NCBI GenBank assembly: GCA_016743945.1
Contig: JADGFI010000006.1
Location: 62,001 to 126,000, forward strand
DNA from: Desulfobacteraceae bacterium
GTDB lineage: Bacteria > Desulfobacterota > Desulfobacteria > Desulfobacterales > Desulfobacteraceae
Direction: 5' to 3'
Length of the DNA stretch: 64,000 nt
A program made the position numbers and the translations under genes. The notes under the pieces are model-generated. The model saw only the letters and a program-made list of their open reading frames with translations. It did not search any database and had not been told where the DNA came from. Positions 22,101-30,266 of the stretch are shown here, piece by piece; position 1 is the stretch's first letter, and each line of letters opens with the position of its first letter.

Positions 22101-23281
22101 TGATCGATAAAATCCTGGGCAACCTCTATTGTGGCAGGGTTCCCTGGGCGCAGGCGCCGGTAGATGTCCATGAGCGCTTCTTCCTTGGATTCAGTTTTAT
22201 CTGTCACCAAAGTTTTACGCATGGAGTCTGAGCTTCTGGCCTCCACAAAGAGGATGTGGAAATCATCCATCTCCTGTTCTTCCATAATTTCGAAGGTGTC
22301 TTCGGCGATAAGATCACCGGCCTTAAAAATAATTTCATTGGTCTTTGGATCAACAAAACTACTGGCAAATCCCTTGTCAACGAGTTCTTCATTGGAAATC
22401 GGGATAAAATCGAGTCCCTCATCACTCAACTGCTTGATGGCGCGTTTTGTAAAAATCCGACCGGCCTTGATAACGATTTCACCGGTTTCCGGAGATTTAA
22501 TATCAAAACCAGCCCGTTGCCGCACCAAATTTTCCGGAACAAATTCTTTGAAAAAGGATCCATTCTTCTTGATGATTCTCTCTTTTTTATAAAAGAAATC
22601 CAAGATATCTTCACTGGTATATCCGAAAGATTTAAATAGAATGGAAACAGGAAATTTTCTTCTACGGTCGATGCGGATATTGACAATATCCTTGGCATCT
22701 ATTTCCAAATCAATCCAGGAGCCGCGCACAGGGATAACCCTTGCGTTATAGATGATCTTACCGCTGGAATAATTTTTACCTTTGTCATGGTCGAAAAATA
22801 CGCCCGATGATCGGTGAAGCTGACTGACAACCGCTCTTTCCGTCCCATTAATGATAAAGGTACCCCGGGGGGTCATCAGCGGAATGGTTCCAAAATAAAT
22901 TTCCTGCTCTTTGATATCCCTGATGGCAGAGACATCCGTCTCCTTATCCCGGTCATAAACAACCAGCCGAACCCGGATATTAACCGGAATATCGTAGGTC
23001 ATTCCCCGACTGATACATTCCTTCATGGAATGTTTTGATTCACCAAAGGAATAGGATACATATTCCAATGATGAGGTATCGGTAAAATCCTTAATCGGAA
23101 ATACCGATTTAAATACAGAATGGAGTCCTTTTTCCTCCCTGTCTTGGGGAAGGGTGTCTCTTTGAAGGAAACTCTCAAAAGAATTGCGCTGCATTCCGAT
23201 TAAATCAGGAATATCAATTATCTTTCTTTTACTGCCAAACTCTTTTCTATTACGCTTATTCGTCAAAAGACTTCCGGTCAT
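19154..23281 (-). CDS. rpoB: RNA polymerase beta subunit
   Basis: A 1375-residue beta subunit from the chosen ATG (23279-23281). The frame stays open 69 bases further upstream, but this start has GGGAG at the right distance and gives the family-like N-terminus [20 protein letters not shown]. The rifampicin-binding region is recognisable ([21 protein letters not shown]). Conserved basic and catalytic segments such as [15 protein letters not shown] are present, as is the C-terminal interface with beta'. It is followed by rpoC after 11 bases. Confidence 0.97.
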   Translation of the reverse strand: MTGSLLTNKRNRKEFGSKRKIIDIPDLIGMQRNSFESFLQRDTLPQDREEKGLHSVFKSVFPIKDFTDTSSLEYVSYSFGESKHSMKECISRGMTYDIPVNIRVRLVVYDRDKETDVSAIRDIKEQEIYFGTIPLMTPRGTFIINGTERAVVSQLHRSSGVFFDHDKGKNYSSGKIIYNARVIPVRGSWIDLEIDAKDIVNIRIDRRRKFPVSILFKSFGYTSEDILDFFYKKERIIKKNGSFFKEFVPENLVRQRAGFDIKSPETGEIVIKAGRIFTKRAIKQLSDEGLDFIPISNEELVDKGFASSFVDPKTNEIIFKAGDLIAEDTFEIMEEQEMDDFHILFVEARSSDSMRKTLVTDKTESKEEALMDIYRRLRPGNPATIEVAQDFIDHLFFRQTYYDLSKVGRLKMNHRLGVDTKIDVNTLRREDVLLTAATLIELKDTQGQVDDIDHLGNRRVRAVGELLENHYRIGLVRMERAIKEKMSMQEVDAMMPHDLINPKPVSAVVREFFGTSQLSQFMDQTNPLSETTHKRRLSALGPGGLTRERAGFEVRDVHPSHYGRICPIETPEGPNIGLIVSLCTYARVNDFGFIETPFRIAEDGNVSRNIRHLSAFEEKELPIGQANAPLDVEGNFLNSQVSARVGGEFEMIENKDVKFMDVSPNQLVSVSASLIPFLENDDANRALMGSNMQRQAVPLIQSEAPLVGTGMESVVARDSGVTIVSEFDGVVVEVDSKRIVVKNDDKEDSNFEKAVSIYNCTKFVRSNQNTCFNHRPIVEKGETVKSGQVIADGPSTEMGELALGKNVTVAFMPWDGYNYEDSILVSERLVKDGVYTSVHVEEFEVLARDTKLGKEEITRDIPNVGEEALKNLDESGIIRLGAEVQSGDILVGKITPKGETQLSPEEKLLRAIFGEKAGDVKDTSLCVPPGVKGKVIDAKVFSRRGLSKDDRTRLIEDEEIERIEKDRDDEIKIISEVAREKVENILDGQKILADLEKNGKTILKAGMITEPGSFSGIPVTVLVNVAVTDPVLTEKVQIILEHAQNQIKKARERFNRQVSRFEKGDDLPPGVLKLIKISVALLRVLSVGDKMAGRHGNKGVVSRILRQEDLPYFADGRTVDMVLNPLGVPSRMNVGQILEIHLGHAAFGLGQQINEMLEEEKLKQLREKLSAIFSLTKTQKADSLEDVLANKIDAMSDDELIKFASMYRRGVHTATPVFDGATEEEIKEMIEMAGFDTSGQVILHDGRTGEPFDKPVTVGTMYMLKLHHLVDDKLHARSIGPYSLVTQQPLGGKAQFGGQRLGEMEVWAMEAYGAAHALQEFLTVKSDDMTGRTRMYEKIVKGQNVLEPGMPESFRVLTKELNSLGLDMNLIEGTK

Positions 23282-23394
23282 GATATCTCCCAGTGTGAGT
23301 TTTTCCAACCGTAAAAGCGGAGACATGGCAGTATTGCCTTGCCCCCGCATATAGTTAATACACGTTGTCTATCGTGTAAATCAGCTATGCAAAA

Positions 23395-23778
23395 CTATTT
23401 TACAGAAACCTGTGCGCCTGCACCCTCGAGCTGCTCTTTGATCTTTTCAGCTTCGGCTTTGGCAATACCCTCTTTAACAGCTTTGGGTGCTTCTTCAACC
23501 AATGCCTTAGCTTCTTTGAGGCCAAGACCGGTAATAGCTCTTACTTCTTTGATGACATTAATTTTCTTGTCACCAATGGTTTCAAGAATAACATCAAATT
23601 CAGTTTGTTCTTCAGCAGCGACACCGGCGTCGCCAGCAGGCATAGCACCCGCAAAAGCAACGGGAGCAGCAGCGCTTACGCCAAATTTTTCTTCAAGTTC
23701 TTTTACGAGCTCAGAAAGATCAAGAACGCTCATATTTGCTATAAATTCAATAACATCATCTTTAGTGATATCTGCCAT
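23395..23778 (-). CDS. rplL: 50S ribosomal protein L7/L12
   Basis: A 127-residue stalk protein. It has an N-terminal dimerisation helix, an Ala/Gly-rich hinge ([20 protein letters not shown]) and a C-terminal domain with the family segment [20 protein letters not shown]. It recruits translational GTPases. It follows rplJ and precedes rpoB, the normal rplKAJL-rpoBC order. Confidence 0.98.
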   Translation of the reverse strand: MADITKDDVIEFIANMSVLDLSELVKELEEKFGVSAAAPVAFAGAMPAGDAGVAAEEQTEFDVILETIGDKKINVIKEVRAITGLGLKEAKALVEEAPKAVKEGIAKAEAEKIKEQLEGAGAQVSVK

Positions 23779-23839
23779 TTTTTTTCTCTTTTATTAACAC
23801 TTTCTAAAATGTAATTTTTATATTTTTAAATTATTTTGA

Positions 23840-24364
23840 TTAAGCTGCTTCTTTTTGATCTTTAATTGCAGACAGCACGTTAACAAAAGCCCTGGGAACA
23901 CCTGAAAGAACAGTAACAAATGACGTTGGAACTGCGTTAAGAGTACACACCAGTTTCGTGAGAAGCTCTTCTTTGGACGGCATTTTAGCCAGTTGTGTAA
24001 TCTCTTCTATAGATAGAAGCTTACCCCCAAGGGTACCGGCTTTAATTTCCAGTTTCTCATTATCTTTTGCGAAATCAACCAGAATCTTTGCAGGCGCAAC
24101 GGGATCTGTAGCAGAAATAACAATTGCATTGGGACCTTTATAAAAGTCCTTCAAGAGAGCAGAATCAGAACCTTCTGCAGCCCTGCTCAAAAGCGTGTTC
24201 TTAACAACTTCGATTTGAACACCCGCATCTCTAAGCTTTGCGCGAAGCTCTGTCATCTTTAATACATCGAGACCTTTATAGTCAAAAAGTATTGTGATTT
24301 CAGCGCCAGCCAACTGAGTTGATAGCCGTTCAACGATTTCTTTTTTTTGAGAAATATTCAGCAA
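23840..24364 (-). CDS. rplJ: 50S ribosomal protein L10, TTG start
   Basis: A 174-residue L10 that anchors L7/L12 dimers to the ribosome. The frame stays open to an ATG at 24385, but the Shine-Dalgarno AAGGAGGT would then lie inside the coding sequence. The TTG at 24362-24364 is 9 bases after that element and gives MLNISQKKEIVERLS, which matches L10 N-termini. An out-of-frame ATG immediately followed by TAA sits between the Shine-Dalgarno and the TTG. The upstream region resembles an L10 leader, so expression is probably self-regulated by L10(L12). Confidence 0.93.
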   Translation of the reverse strand: MLNISQKKEIVERLSTQLAGAEITILFDYKGLDVLKMTELRAKLRDAGVQIEVVKNTLLSRAAEGSDSALLKDFYKGPNAIVISATDPVAPAKILVDFAKDNEKLEIKAGTLGGKLLSIEEITQLAKMPSKEELLTKLVCTLNAVPTSFVTVLSGVPRAFVNVLSAIKDQKEAA

Positions 24365-24385
24365 TTTACATACACCTCCTTCCAT

Positions 24386-24530
24386 TAATTAATTTTTTCG
24401 AAGGTGCCAACTAAACCAAAACAAAATTTAATTTTTCTATCTCGGCAGGCCGGCAAATCCGATTATGTATCACATCGATACACCTACTGTCTAGGACAGG
24501 TAACAAAATACTTATTTAATAGTTGTTTTT
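24386..24530 (-). promoter_or_regulatory. L10-type leader of rplJL mRNA
   Basis: This 178-base gap between rplA and rplJ holds features of the ribosomal L10 leader, in which the L10(L12)4 complex binds its own mRNA. The minus strand from 24500 to 24481 reads CCTGTCCTAGACAGTAGGTG, close to the AGACAGUAGGUG-like core of that family. It is followed by a 6-bp hairpin (TGTATC/GATACA, about 24463-24480) and a TCGG/CCGA pairing. The call rests on recognising this core; boundaries are approximate and no covariance model was run. Confidence 0.65.
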
Positions 24531-24563
24531 AAATTAACAACCTATGTTTTTTATTAATAACTT

Positions 24564-25256
24564 TTATTTTAACAATGCGGGATCTACTTTTATCCCTGGG
24601 CCCATTGTTGAAGAAATCGTTATTGTTTTCATATATGCGCCCTTACTGGAAGCAGGTCTCAAGGAAAGGACCTTATCAAGGAATGCCTTCACATTTTCAG
24701 CAAGTTTTTCAGCGCCAAAGGAAATTTTTCCCACGGGAGCATGAATGATACCGGCTTTTTCAACCCGGAATTCTATTTTCCCTGCTTTAAGCTCTTCAAT
24801 AGTTTTTCCAAGCTCAAAGGTAACGGTCCCGGTCTTGGCATTGGGCATTAACCCTCTGGGTCCAAGCACCCGGCCCAATTTACCGACGGCACCCATCATA
24901 TCAGGCGTGGCAATGGCCTTATCGAACCCAAACCAGCCCTCTTTTATCTTTGCCAGGACTTCGTCTGTGGCTATAAAATCAGCCCCTGCGTCAAGAGCTT
25001 CTTTTTCCTTCTCACCCTTGGCAAATACAAGTACCTTTACGTCCTTACCAAGTCCATTTGGAAGCACGACAGTCCCACGAACCATCTGATCGGCATGCCG
25101 CGGATCGACGCCCAACCTAACGGCCACATCAACGGTTTCATCAAACTTGACATAACTTGAAGATACAGCGATTTCCAAGGCGTCCAGTGGACCGTACTGA
25201 GCAGTTCTATCGACTTTTTTTTGTGCTTCTATCTGTTTTTTACTCCGCTTTGGCAT
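24564..25256 (-). CDS. rplA: 50S ribosomal protein L1
   Basis: A 230-residue L1, two domains of normal length, forming the L1 stalk that moves deacylated tRNA out of the E site. Typical segments include [18 protein letters not shown] and the final [13 protein letters not shown]. It lies between rplK and rplJ. Confidence 0.98.
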   Translation of the reverse strand: MPKRSKKQIEAQKKVDRTAQYGPLDALEIAVSSSYVKFDETVDVAVRLGVDPRHADQMVRGTVVLPNGLGKDVKVLVFAKGEKEKEALDAGADFIATDEVLAKIKEGWFGFDKAIATPDMMGAVGKLGRVLGPRGLMPNAKTGTVTFELGKTIEELKAGKIEFRVEKAGIIHAPVGKISFGAEKLAENVKAFLDKVLSLRPASSKGAYMKTITISSTMGPGIKVDPALLK

Positions 25257-25281
25257 TTTTCATCACTCTTTATACTTAAAG

Positions 25282-25704
25282 TTAAACTACTTCTATCCCC
25301 ATACTTCTTGCGGTGCCGGCTATAATCTTCACAGCAGCATCTATATCTGAGGCGTTTAGATCTTCTTTTTTTAATTCTGCGATTCCAACCAGCTGATCAT
25401 GGGTAACCTTTCCAACCTTGTTTCGATTGGGTTCGGGAGATCCCTTCTTTAATTTTGCTGCAGCCAGCAACAATCTCGATGCAGGAGGTGTCTTTGTGAT
25501 AAAGCTGAATGATCTATCCTGATAAACGGTGATGACAACTGGAATGATAGACCCTGCGTCATTGGCGGTCTTTGCATTAAAAGCCTTGCAAAAATCCATG
25601 ATATTTACTCCATGCTGACCAAGAGCTGGGCCAATGGGTGGAGATGGATTGGCTTTTCCTGCTTCAACCTGAAGCTTTATTTGTGTCATTACTTTTTTTG
25701 CCAT
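25282..25704 (-). CDS. rplK: 50S ribosomal protein L11
   Basis: A 140-residue L11 with the N-terminal thiostrepton-binding domain ([20 protein letters not shown], with the conserved prolines) and the C-terminal rRNA-binding domain. It is part of the GTPase-associated centre. It follows nusG and opens the rplKAJL set. Confidence 0.98.
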   Translation of the reverse strand: MAKKVMTQIKLQVEAGKANPSPPIGPALGQHGVNIMDFCKAFNAKTANDAGSIIPVVITVYQDRSFSFITKTPPASRLLLAAAKLKKGSPEPNRNKVGKVTHDQLVGIAELKKEDLNASDIDAAVKIIAGTARSMGIEVV

Positions 25705-25758
25705 TTTGAATACTCCTGAAACTTAACGCTTAAATAAAATAAAAATAGGGAAAACCAA

Positions 25759-26289
25759 TCACACTTTGGAAACCTGTATAAAATTCAGCTCAACAGGGGT
25801 TGCCCTTCCAAAAATACTTACCAGCACCCTTACTTTTTCCTTGTCCGGTGATACATCTTCAACCGTACCATTAAAATTTGCAAATGGGCCATCAACAACT
25901 CTGATTTCGTCACCCGGCTCAAAAAAGTATTTTGGTTGGGGCTTATCCTTGCCCTGCTGCATTTTGTCAATAATACTCTGTGCTTCTCGTTCTGTAATGG
26001 GAGCAGGCTTATTTTTTCCGCCCAGGAACCCGGTTACTTTCTGAGTGGAACTAACGATATGCCATGTCTCGTTATCAAGATGCATTCGCACCAATATATA
26101 CCCTGGATAAAATTTGCGTGAAGATTCTCTTCTTTTCCCGTCCACCAACTCAACCACATTCTCGGTTGGGATCAGAATATCCCCGAATTTCTCAGGATGC
26201 TTAGAAGCGTCAATTTTTTCTTCCAAAGCTACTTTTACTTTTTGCTCATGACCAGAGTATACATGAACAACGTACCATTTTAGAGACAT
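25759..26289 (-). CDS. nusG: Transcription termination/antitermination factor NusG
   Basis: A 176-residue NusG: an N-terminal NGN domain that rides on RNA polymerase (start MSLKWYVVHVYSGHEQKVK) and a C-terminal KOW domain (EIRVVDGPFANFNGTVEDV) that can contact Rho or S10. It lies 15 bases after secE, in the classical secE-nusG pair. Confidence 0.98.
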   Translation of the reverse strand: MSLKWYVVHVYSGHEQKVKVALEEKIDASKHPEKFGDILIPTENVVELVDGKRRESSRKFYPGYILVRMHLDNETWHIVSSTQKVTGFLGGKNKPAPITEREAQSIIDKMQQGKDKPQPKYFFEPGDEIRVVDGPFANFNGTVEDVSPDKEKVRVLVSIFGRATPVELNFIQVSKV

Positions 26290-26304
26290 GCTATTTTCCT
26301 CAAT

Positions 26305-26661
26305 CTATGTAAGGACAACCTGAACAAGCTTGGAAAGACCATAGTCAAAAAGCCCAAGAAAAGCGGCCACAACAAAAACAAAGATAATCACTACTATAGT
26401 TGTCCCAGTTGTTTGCTTACGCGTCGGCCAAGTAACCTTTTTCAACTCAACTTTGACTTCCCTGAAAAATTCAATTGCGCGTTGAAAAAAATTGGGCTCA
26501 CCCATTTTTCCCTCGACGATTGCTTTTTCCTGTTTCTGCAGCCCCATAGGTGCCGCCGGTTTGGACCCAGAAAGCTTGGTGCCTGCATCCGTTATTCCTT
26601 CCGAATCGACGTCCTTTTTTTTCTTTTCACCAAAAGGCTTTTTTTTCTGTATCCGTGACAT
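26305..26661 (-). CDS. secE: Preprotein translocase subunit SecE
   Basis: A 118-residue SecE from the ATG ending at 26661, chosen because AGGAG lies 5 bases upstream; the open frame runs 15 codons further. The first half is a long charged, low-complexity extension beginning MSRIQKKKPFGEKKKKD. The second half has the conserved amphipathic segment (EFFREVKVELKKVTWPTRKQ) and one membrane helix. SecE clamps SecY. It is encoded between tRNA-Trp and nusG. Confidence 0.95.
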   Translation of the reverse strand: MSRIQKKKPFGEKKKKDVDSEGITDAGTKLSGSKPAAPMGLQKQEKAIVEGKMGEPNFFQRAIEFFREVKVELKKVTWPTRKQTTGTTIVVIIFVFVVAAFLGLFDYGLSKLVQVVLT

Positions 26662-26720
26662 AAAACTCCTGGATCTGCCTTTGATTCCGCCAATCAGCTG
26701 AATCAAAGATTAAAAAAATT

Positions 26721-26797
26721 TGGCAGGTCAGGAGGGAGTCGAACCCACAACCGCCGGATTTGGAGTCCGGAGCTCTGCCAATTGGAGCTACTGACCT
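26721..26797 (-). tRNA. trnW: tRNA-Trp (CCA)
   Basis: A 77-base cloverleaf on the minus strand with the terminal CCA encoded. The acceptor stem is AGGTCAG/CTGACCT. The anticodon loop CTCCAAA gives anticodon CCA, and the T arm GTTCGAC is present. It sits between rpmG and secE, the usual place of the single tRNA-Trp in many proteobacteria. Confidence 0.96.
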
Positions 26798-26822
26798 GCA
26801 AACTTAAATTATTTTATCCTGA

Positions 26823-26981
26823 TTATTTAATCTTGGTCTCTTTATGCAACACATGTTTATTGCAAAACTTGCAGTACTTTTTAAACTCAATTTTGTCTGG
26901 AGTTGACCGCTTGTTTTTTGTCGTTGTATAATTCCGCCTCTTGCAATCTGTGCATGCAAGAGCAATAAGTACTCTATCCAC
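26823..26981 (-). CDS. rpmG: 50S ribosomal protein L33
   Basis: A 52-codon gene found by hand translation. It uses a GTG start (26979-26981) with AAGGGG upstream and stops at 26823. The product starts [20 protein letters not shown] and has Cys10, Cys13, Cys37 and Cys40, the four zinc ligands of the zinc-containing L33 form. It lies between the relic tuf and tRNA-Trp, a common place for rpmG next to secE-nusG. Confidence 0.93.
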   Translation of the reverse strand: MDRVLIALACTDCKRRNYTTTKNKRSTPDKIEFKKYCKFCNKHVLHKETKIK

Positions 26982-27000
26982 TGTTAAACCCCTTGGTATT

Positions 27001-27490
27001 TATTCAACGATTTCACCGATAACACCGGCACCGACCATACGGCCACCTTCCCTAATCGGAAAAGGCAATTTCTTTTCCATTGCAATGGGGCGCTACCAAC
27101 TCAACATTGATGGTTGTATTATCACCGGGCATGATCATTTTCACACCCTCGTCAGGCGTCAAAACGCCTTTAGCATCGGTTGTTCTAAACAAATTTAAGG
27201 CCTGTATCCACTAAAAAAAGACGTTTACCGCCCCCTTCTTTCCTGCTGAGTGCACACATTTCTGCTTTAAATTTTATATTCTGTGTAAGGGCACCCGATT
27301 TTGCACCATCTACCATAACACATTTGTTCAAAAAAACAACTGTCTCATCAAACGAAACAAAAGCATCACCACATTTCATTGCGGCATGCTTTGTATTTGC
27401 GGTCCCAAGGGTAATTTCATCATGATCAATATCGCCAGCGGGGCCGATGTTCACTTGAAATTTGGTTCGCTCAATTTTTTTTCCAGCCAT
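27001..27490 (-). pseudogene. Decayed second EF-Tu gene (tufB relic)
   Basis: About 490 bases remain of a ~1190-base tuf gene. Both ends survive but the middle is lost. The first 49 residues align with intact EF-Tu, followed by a jump to the NKCD region (about residues 132-142) and then to about residue 303 and onward. The P-loop GHIDHGKT reads GDIDHDEI here, so GTP binding is gone. The last third breaks frame more than once (an in-frame TAG after about 101 codons, then another shift), yet still encodes in pieces [20 protein letters not shown] and the terminal [11 protein letters not shown]. Its place after four tRNA genes matches tufB of Escherichia coli. Confidence 0.93.
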
Positions 27491-27517
27491 TCCCTTAAGT
27501 TCCCAATGCCGTTGTTG

Positions 27518-27594
27518 TGGAGCCCATGACCAGAGTCGAACTGGTGAACCTCTTCCTTACCAAGGAAGCGCTCTACCAACTGAGCTACATGGGC
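27518..27594 (-). tRNA. trnT: tRNA-Thr (GGT)
   Basis: A 77-base cloverleaf with encoded CCA on the minus strand. The acceptor stem is GCCCATG/CATGGGC. The anticodon stem CTTCC/GGAAG encloses TTGGTAA, anticodon GGT, reading ACC and ACT. It is the last of four tRNAs before the tuf relic, equivalent in position to thrT. Confidence 0.96.
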
Positions 27595-27641
27595 TTTGAT
27601 TCAACCGAACAAAATATTAAACTTACAAGAGAACTTTTGCA

Positions 27642-27717
<76 letters not shown>

Positions 27718-27801
27718 ATCAATCATTTATTATAGTCAATCAACCAAAATCGACTATGTAGTAACGATCCATCATACTCAAGATCTCCTACACAATACTT
27801 T

Positions 27802-27886
27802 TGGTGGTGGGGGGAGGATTTGAACCTCCGAAGGCTGAGCCGTCAGATTTACAGTCTGATCCCTTTGACCACTCGGGAACCCCACC
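27802..27886 (-). tRNA. trnY: tRNA-Tyr (GTA)
   Basis: An 85-base class II tRNA with a long variable arm and encoded CCA. The acceptor stem is GGTGGGG/CCCCACC and the anticodon loop CTGTAAA gives GTA. It is second in the tRNA operon, equivalent in position to tyrU. Confidence 0.96.
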
Positions 27887-27896
27887 AAAGCATTTC

Positions 27897-27972
27897 TGGA
27901 GCCGATACCCCGAATCGAACGGAGGACATTCTCATTACAAGTGAGATGCTCTACCAACTGAGCTATATCGGC
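27897..27972 (-). tRNA. trnT: tRNA-Thr (TGT)
   Basis: A 76-base cloverleaf with encoded CCA. The acceptor stem is GCCGATA/TATCGGC. The anticodon stem TCTCA/TGAGA encloses CTTGTAA, anticodon TGT, reading ACA and ACG. It is the first gene of the tRNA operon, 10 bases from tRNA-Tyr and about 48 bases downstream of a strong promoter. Confidence 0.96.
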
Positions 27973-28019
27973 TTATCTTAAAAACTGCGACAACTTCGTC
28001 ACATCGAAAAGACCGGCAG

Positions 28020-28048
28020 AATATATCAGGACATTTCAAGTTTATCAA
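28020..28048 (-). promoter_or_regulatory. Promoter of the tRNA/rpmG/secE-nusG operon
   Basis: On the minus strand TTGATA (28043-28048) is followed after exactly 17 bases by TATATT (28020-28025); both hexamers are 5 of 6 to consensus. Transcription would start about 40 bases before tRNA-Thr(TGT). This is the only good candidate upstream of the whole minus-strand translation cluster. Confidence 0.72.
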
Positions 28049-28315
28049 CTACAGTCTAAGGTTGTCTCATCCGATTTCGAACGATTAAGACCGACAGATA
28101 ACATAAAACCTTTAATTTGCCCCTATATCCTCTGTTCTTTTCAATTCATTTGCCAAACCAAATAATTTTCGCTCAAAAGATTCGTTTAAAGTAAAGACTC
28201 AAGAACAATTTATCTAATATAAAGGAAAGACCTTGTTTACTCAAGCTTTTCTTAAAATAACCAAGGGAACTCTTTTCAGAATTCATTTACCTTCCCTAAA
28301 AACACCCGGCCTCTA
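28049..28315. other. Intergenic stretch without a recognisable gene
   Basis: An AT-rich spacer between the divergent tRNA operon and the lytic transglycosylase gene. I see no coding frame with a plausible start, no tRNA and no clear hairpin terminator. It probably holds only upstream control sequence for the two divergent units. Confidence 0.5.
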
Positions 28316-28344
28316 TTGACAAGGCCAGTGAAATCTATTAGTTA
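28316..28344 (+). promoter_or_regulatory. Possible promoter of the mltD-like gene
   Basis: A perfect -35 box TTGACA at 28316-28321 lies 68 bases upstream of the start codon. The matching -10 is weak: TAGTTA at 17-base spacing, or nearby TATTAG at a shorter spacing. An activator or another sigma factor may be needed, or the match may be chance. Confidence 0.35.
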
Positions 28345-28388
28345 GTGCCCTATATTATTGAGATAACCCCTTAGGTCACAGGAGAAAA

Positions 28389-30173
28389 ATGACATATAAA
28401 AGGCTAGCTGTTATTATATTTACCCTCTTTTTATCGGCAAGTTGCCAGCAAGCTAATCTAAATTCTGCTACCCCCGTTCAATCTGGCACCAAAGTTGCCG
28501 ACAATGGTTCCCTAACGCCTGAGGCGCTTAACATGGATGCCGGTAAGGAAACCGACCTCAAGGCCGATCCAACTGACAAATCCATACAAGGCAAAGACAA
28601 AGAAGAGTCCAAAGAAACAGGTCAGGACAGAATCGACCAGGCCCTGGAACTTTGTAACTATGCCCAGGGAATGTGGGAAGAAGGTAACCTCGACGAGGCA
28701 CTCAACAACCTTGATTCTGCTTATTTTCTGATCCTTGGAATAGATCACACTGCCGCCCATGATCTGAGCCAGCAAAAAGAGGATGTTCGGTATCTGATCT
28801 CCAAACGGATTCTTGAAATTTATGCCTCCCGGCAAATCGTTTTAACCGGACAACATGATGAAATCCCCATAACCATGAATGCCTATGTAAAAGCCGAAAT
28901 AAAAAGATTTACCGGCCCGGAAAGAAGGTTTTTCATCCAATCCATGGAAAGGGCAGCTCGCTATAGGCCTTATATTGTTCAGGAATTAAAAAAAGCCGGC
29001 CTGCCTGAAGAACTTTCCTGGCTCCCCTTGGTCGAAAGCGGATTTAAATTGCGCGCCCTCTCTTCTGCCAGAGCACTCGGACTATGGCAATTCATACCCT
29101 CCACCGGCCATAAATTCGGCCTCAAAAGAAATCATTACATTGACGAGCGCATGGATCCTGAAAAATCAACCATTGCCGCCATTGCTTATTTAGATGAGCT
29201 TCATAATCTTTTTGGAGACTGGACAACGGTACTTGCTTCCTATAACTGTGGAGAATATAGAGTCCTTCGAACCATTCGCCGTCAAAAGATCAACTACCTG
29301 GACAATTTTTGGGATCTGCACCAGAACCTTCCCCGGGAAACCTCCCGGTATGTTCCCCGATTCCTGGCAACCCTTCATATTGTAAACAACCTAAAAAAAT
29401 ACAATATGGAAATCAAGAATCCCCTGCTCCCTCTGGAATATGAATCTTTTGCTATAAAAAAACAGATCCGACTAAAGGATATTGCCAAGGCAATTGATAT
29501 TAGCCCTCAATTGCTGACTAAATTAAACCCGGAACTGCGACATGCACTGCTCCCGCCAGAAACATATCAGCTAAAGGTCCCAAAAGAAAAAGCATCTATT
29601 TTTCTGGGCAAACTGGACGACATCAAAACCACATATTCTCCTCCGCCAATGTATGTTTACCATCGGGTCAGAAAAGGGGAGACCTTGTCAGGTATTTCCA
29701 GAAAATACAAAACTTCGGTTTCGACCATTTCCCGTGCAAACAATATCTCTAAAACCCATAGAATCTATGCCGGTAAAGTATTAAAAATCCCCAGTCGGCA
29801 ATATCAAGGCAATGTAGTTATTGCCAAGGCAAAAAATATCAAAGGGCGCAGCCACGATAAACCAATCCGCTACAAAGTCAACCGCGGCGATAATTTATGG
29901 ATTATTGCCAATCGGTTTTCCACAACCACCAAACAGATTATGGCAGTTAACAAATTACCCAATACCAATCTGCACATAGGACAAATTCTGTATATAACCC
30001 CCAATGACCAGTTTGTATCAAAAAAAGGCACCAGCACCTATAAGGTCCAATCAGGGGACAGCCCTTTTTTAATTGCCAAACGACATAATATGAACTTAAA
30101 TCGATTTTTGGCCTTGAATCGTCTCGACAAAAGAAGTAAGATCTTTCCCGGACAAAAACTCAAAATAGAATAA
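28389..30173 (+). CDS. mltD: Membrane-bound lytic murein transglycosylase D type, LysM lipoprotein
   Basis: A 594-residue protein predicted to cleave peptidoglycan glycan strands by the lytic (anhydro-forming) route. A lipoprotein signal ends in LSAS|C with Cys19 as the lipidated residue. A charged linker follows to about residue 80. The soluble lytic transglycosylase domain spans about 165-300, with catalytic Glu216 in WLPLVESGF and the ASYNCGEYRV segment near 283. Three LysM repeats (about 421-465, 493-537, 549-594) would bind glycan. AGGAG precedes the ATG. A tRNA-Arg follows 5 bases after the stop. MltD is the closest family by architecture; exact orthology is inferred. Confidence 0.9.
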   Translation: MTYKRLAVIIFTLFLSASCQQANLNSATPVQSGTKVADNGSLTPEALNMDAGKETDLKADPTDKSIQGKDKEESKETGQDRIDQALELCNYAQGMWEEGNLDEALNNLDSAYFLILGIDHTAAHDLSQQKEDVRYLISKRILEIYASRQIVLTGQHDEIPITMNAYVKAEIKRFTGPERRFFIQSMERAARYRPYIVQELKKAGLPEELSWLPLVESGFKLRALSSARALGLWQFIPSTGHKFGLKRNHYIDERMDPEKSTIAAIAYLDELHNLFGDWTTVLASYNCGEYRVLRTIRRQKINYLDNFWDLHQNLPRETSRYVPRFLATLHIVNNLKKYNMEIKNPLLPLEYESFAIKKQIRLKDIAKAIDISPQLLTKLNPELRHALLPPETYQLKVPKEKASIFLGKLDDIKTTYSPPPMYVYHRVRKGETLSGISRKYKTSVSTISRANNISKTHRIYAGKVLKIPSRQYQGNVVIAKAKNIKGRSHDKPIRYKVNRGDNLWIIANRFSTTTKQIMAVNKLPNTNLHIGQILYITPNDQFVSKKGTSTYKVQSGDSPFLIAKRHNMNLNRFLALNRLDKRSKIFPGQKLKIE

Positions 30174-30178
30174 AATAT

Positions 30179-30253
30179 GCCCCCGTAGCTCAGTGGATAG
30201 AGCATTGGATTCCTAATCCATGTGCGCAAGTTCGATTCTTGCCGGGGGCACCA
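30179..30253 (+). tRNA. trnR: tRNA-Arg (CCT)
   Basis: A 75-base cloverleaf with encoded CCA on the plus strand. The acceptor stem is GCCCCCG/CGGGGGC and the anticodon loop TTCCTAA gives CCT, reading AGG. It begins 5 bases after the mltD stop and ends 13 bases before the next start codon. No separate promoter was seen, so it is probably cut from a shared transcript. Confidence 0.95.
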
Positions 30254-30266
30254 CAAGCAAAAAAAA

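Noticed and set aside
23282..23350. Longer N-terminus for RpoB
   Set aside because: The first ATG at 23350 has no Shine-Dalgarno, while the ATG at 23281 has GGGAG and gives the family-like start.
27185..27490. The 101-codon frame as a separate functional small gene
   Set aside because: It is clearly the head of EF-Tu with internal deletions and a destroyed GTP site; the rest of tuf follows in other frames. Kept as part of the pseudogene.
30222..30266. GTG start of the U32 gene inside tRNA-Arg
   Set aside because: It would give 15 extra residues encoded by the tRNA T arm and acceptor, unlike the family N-terminus. ATG 30267 fits better.
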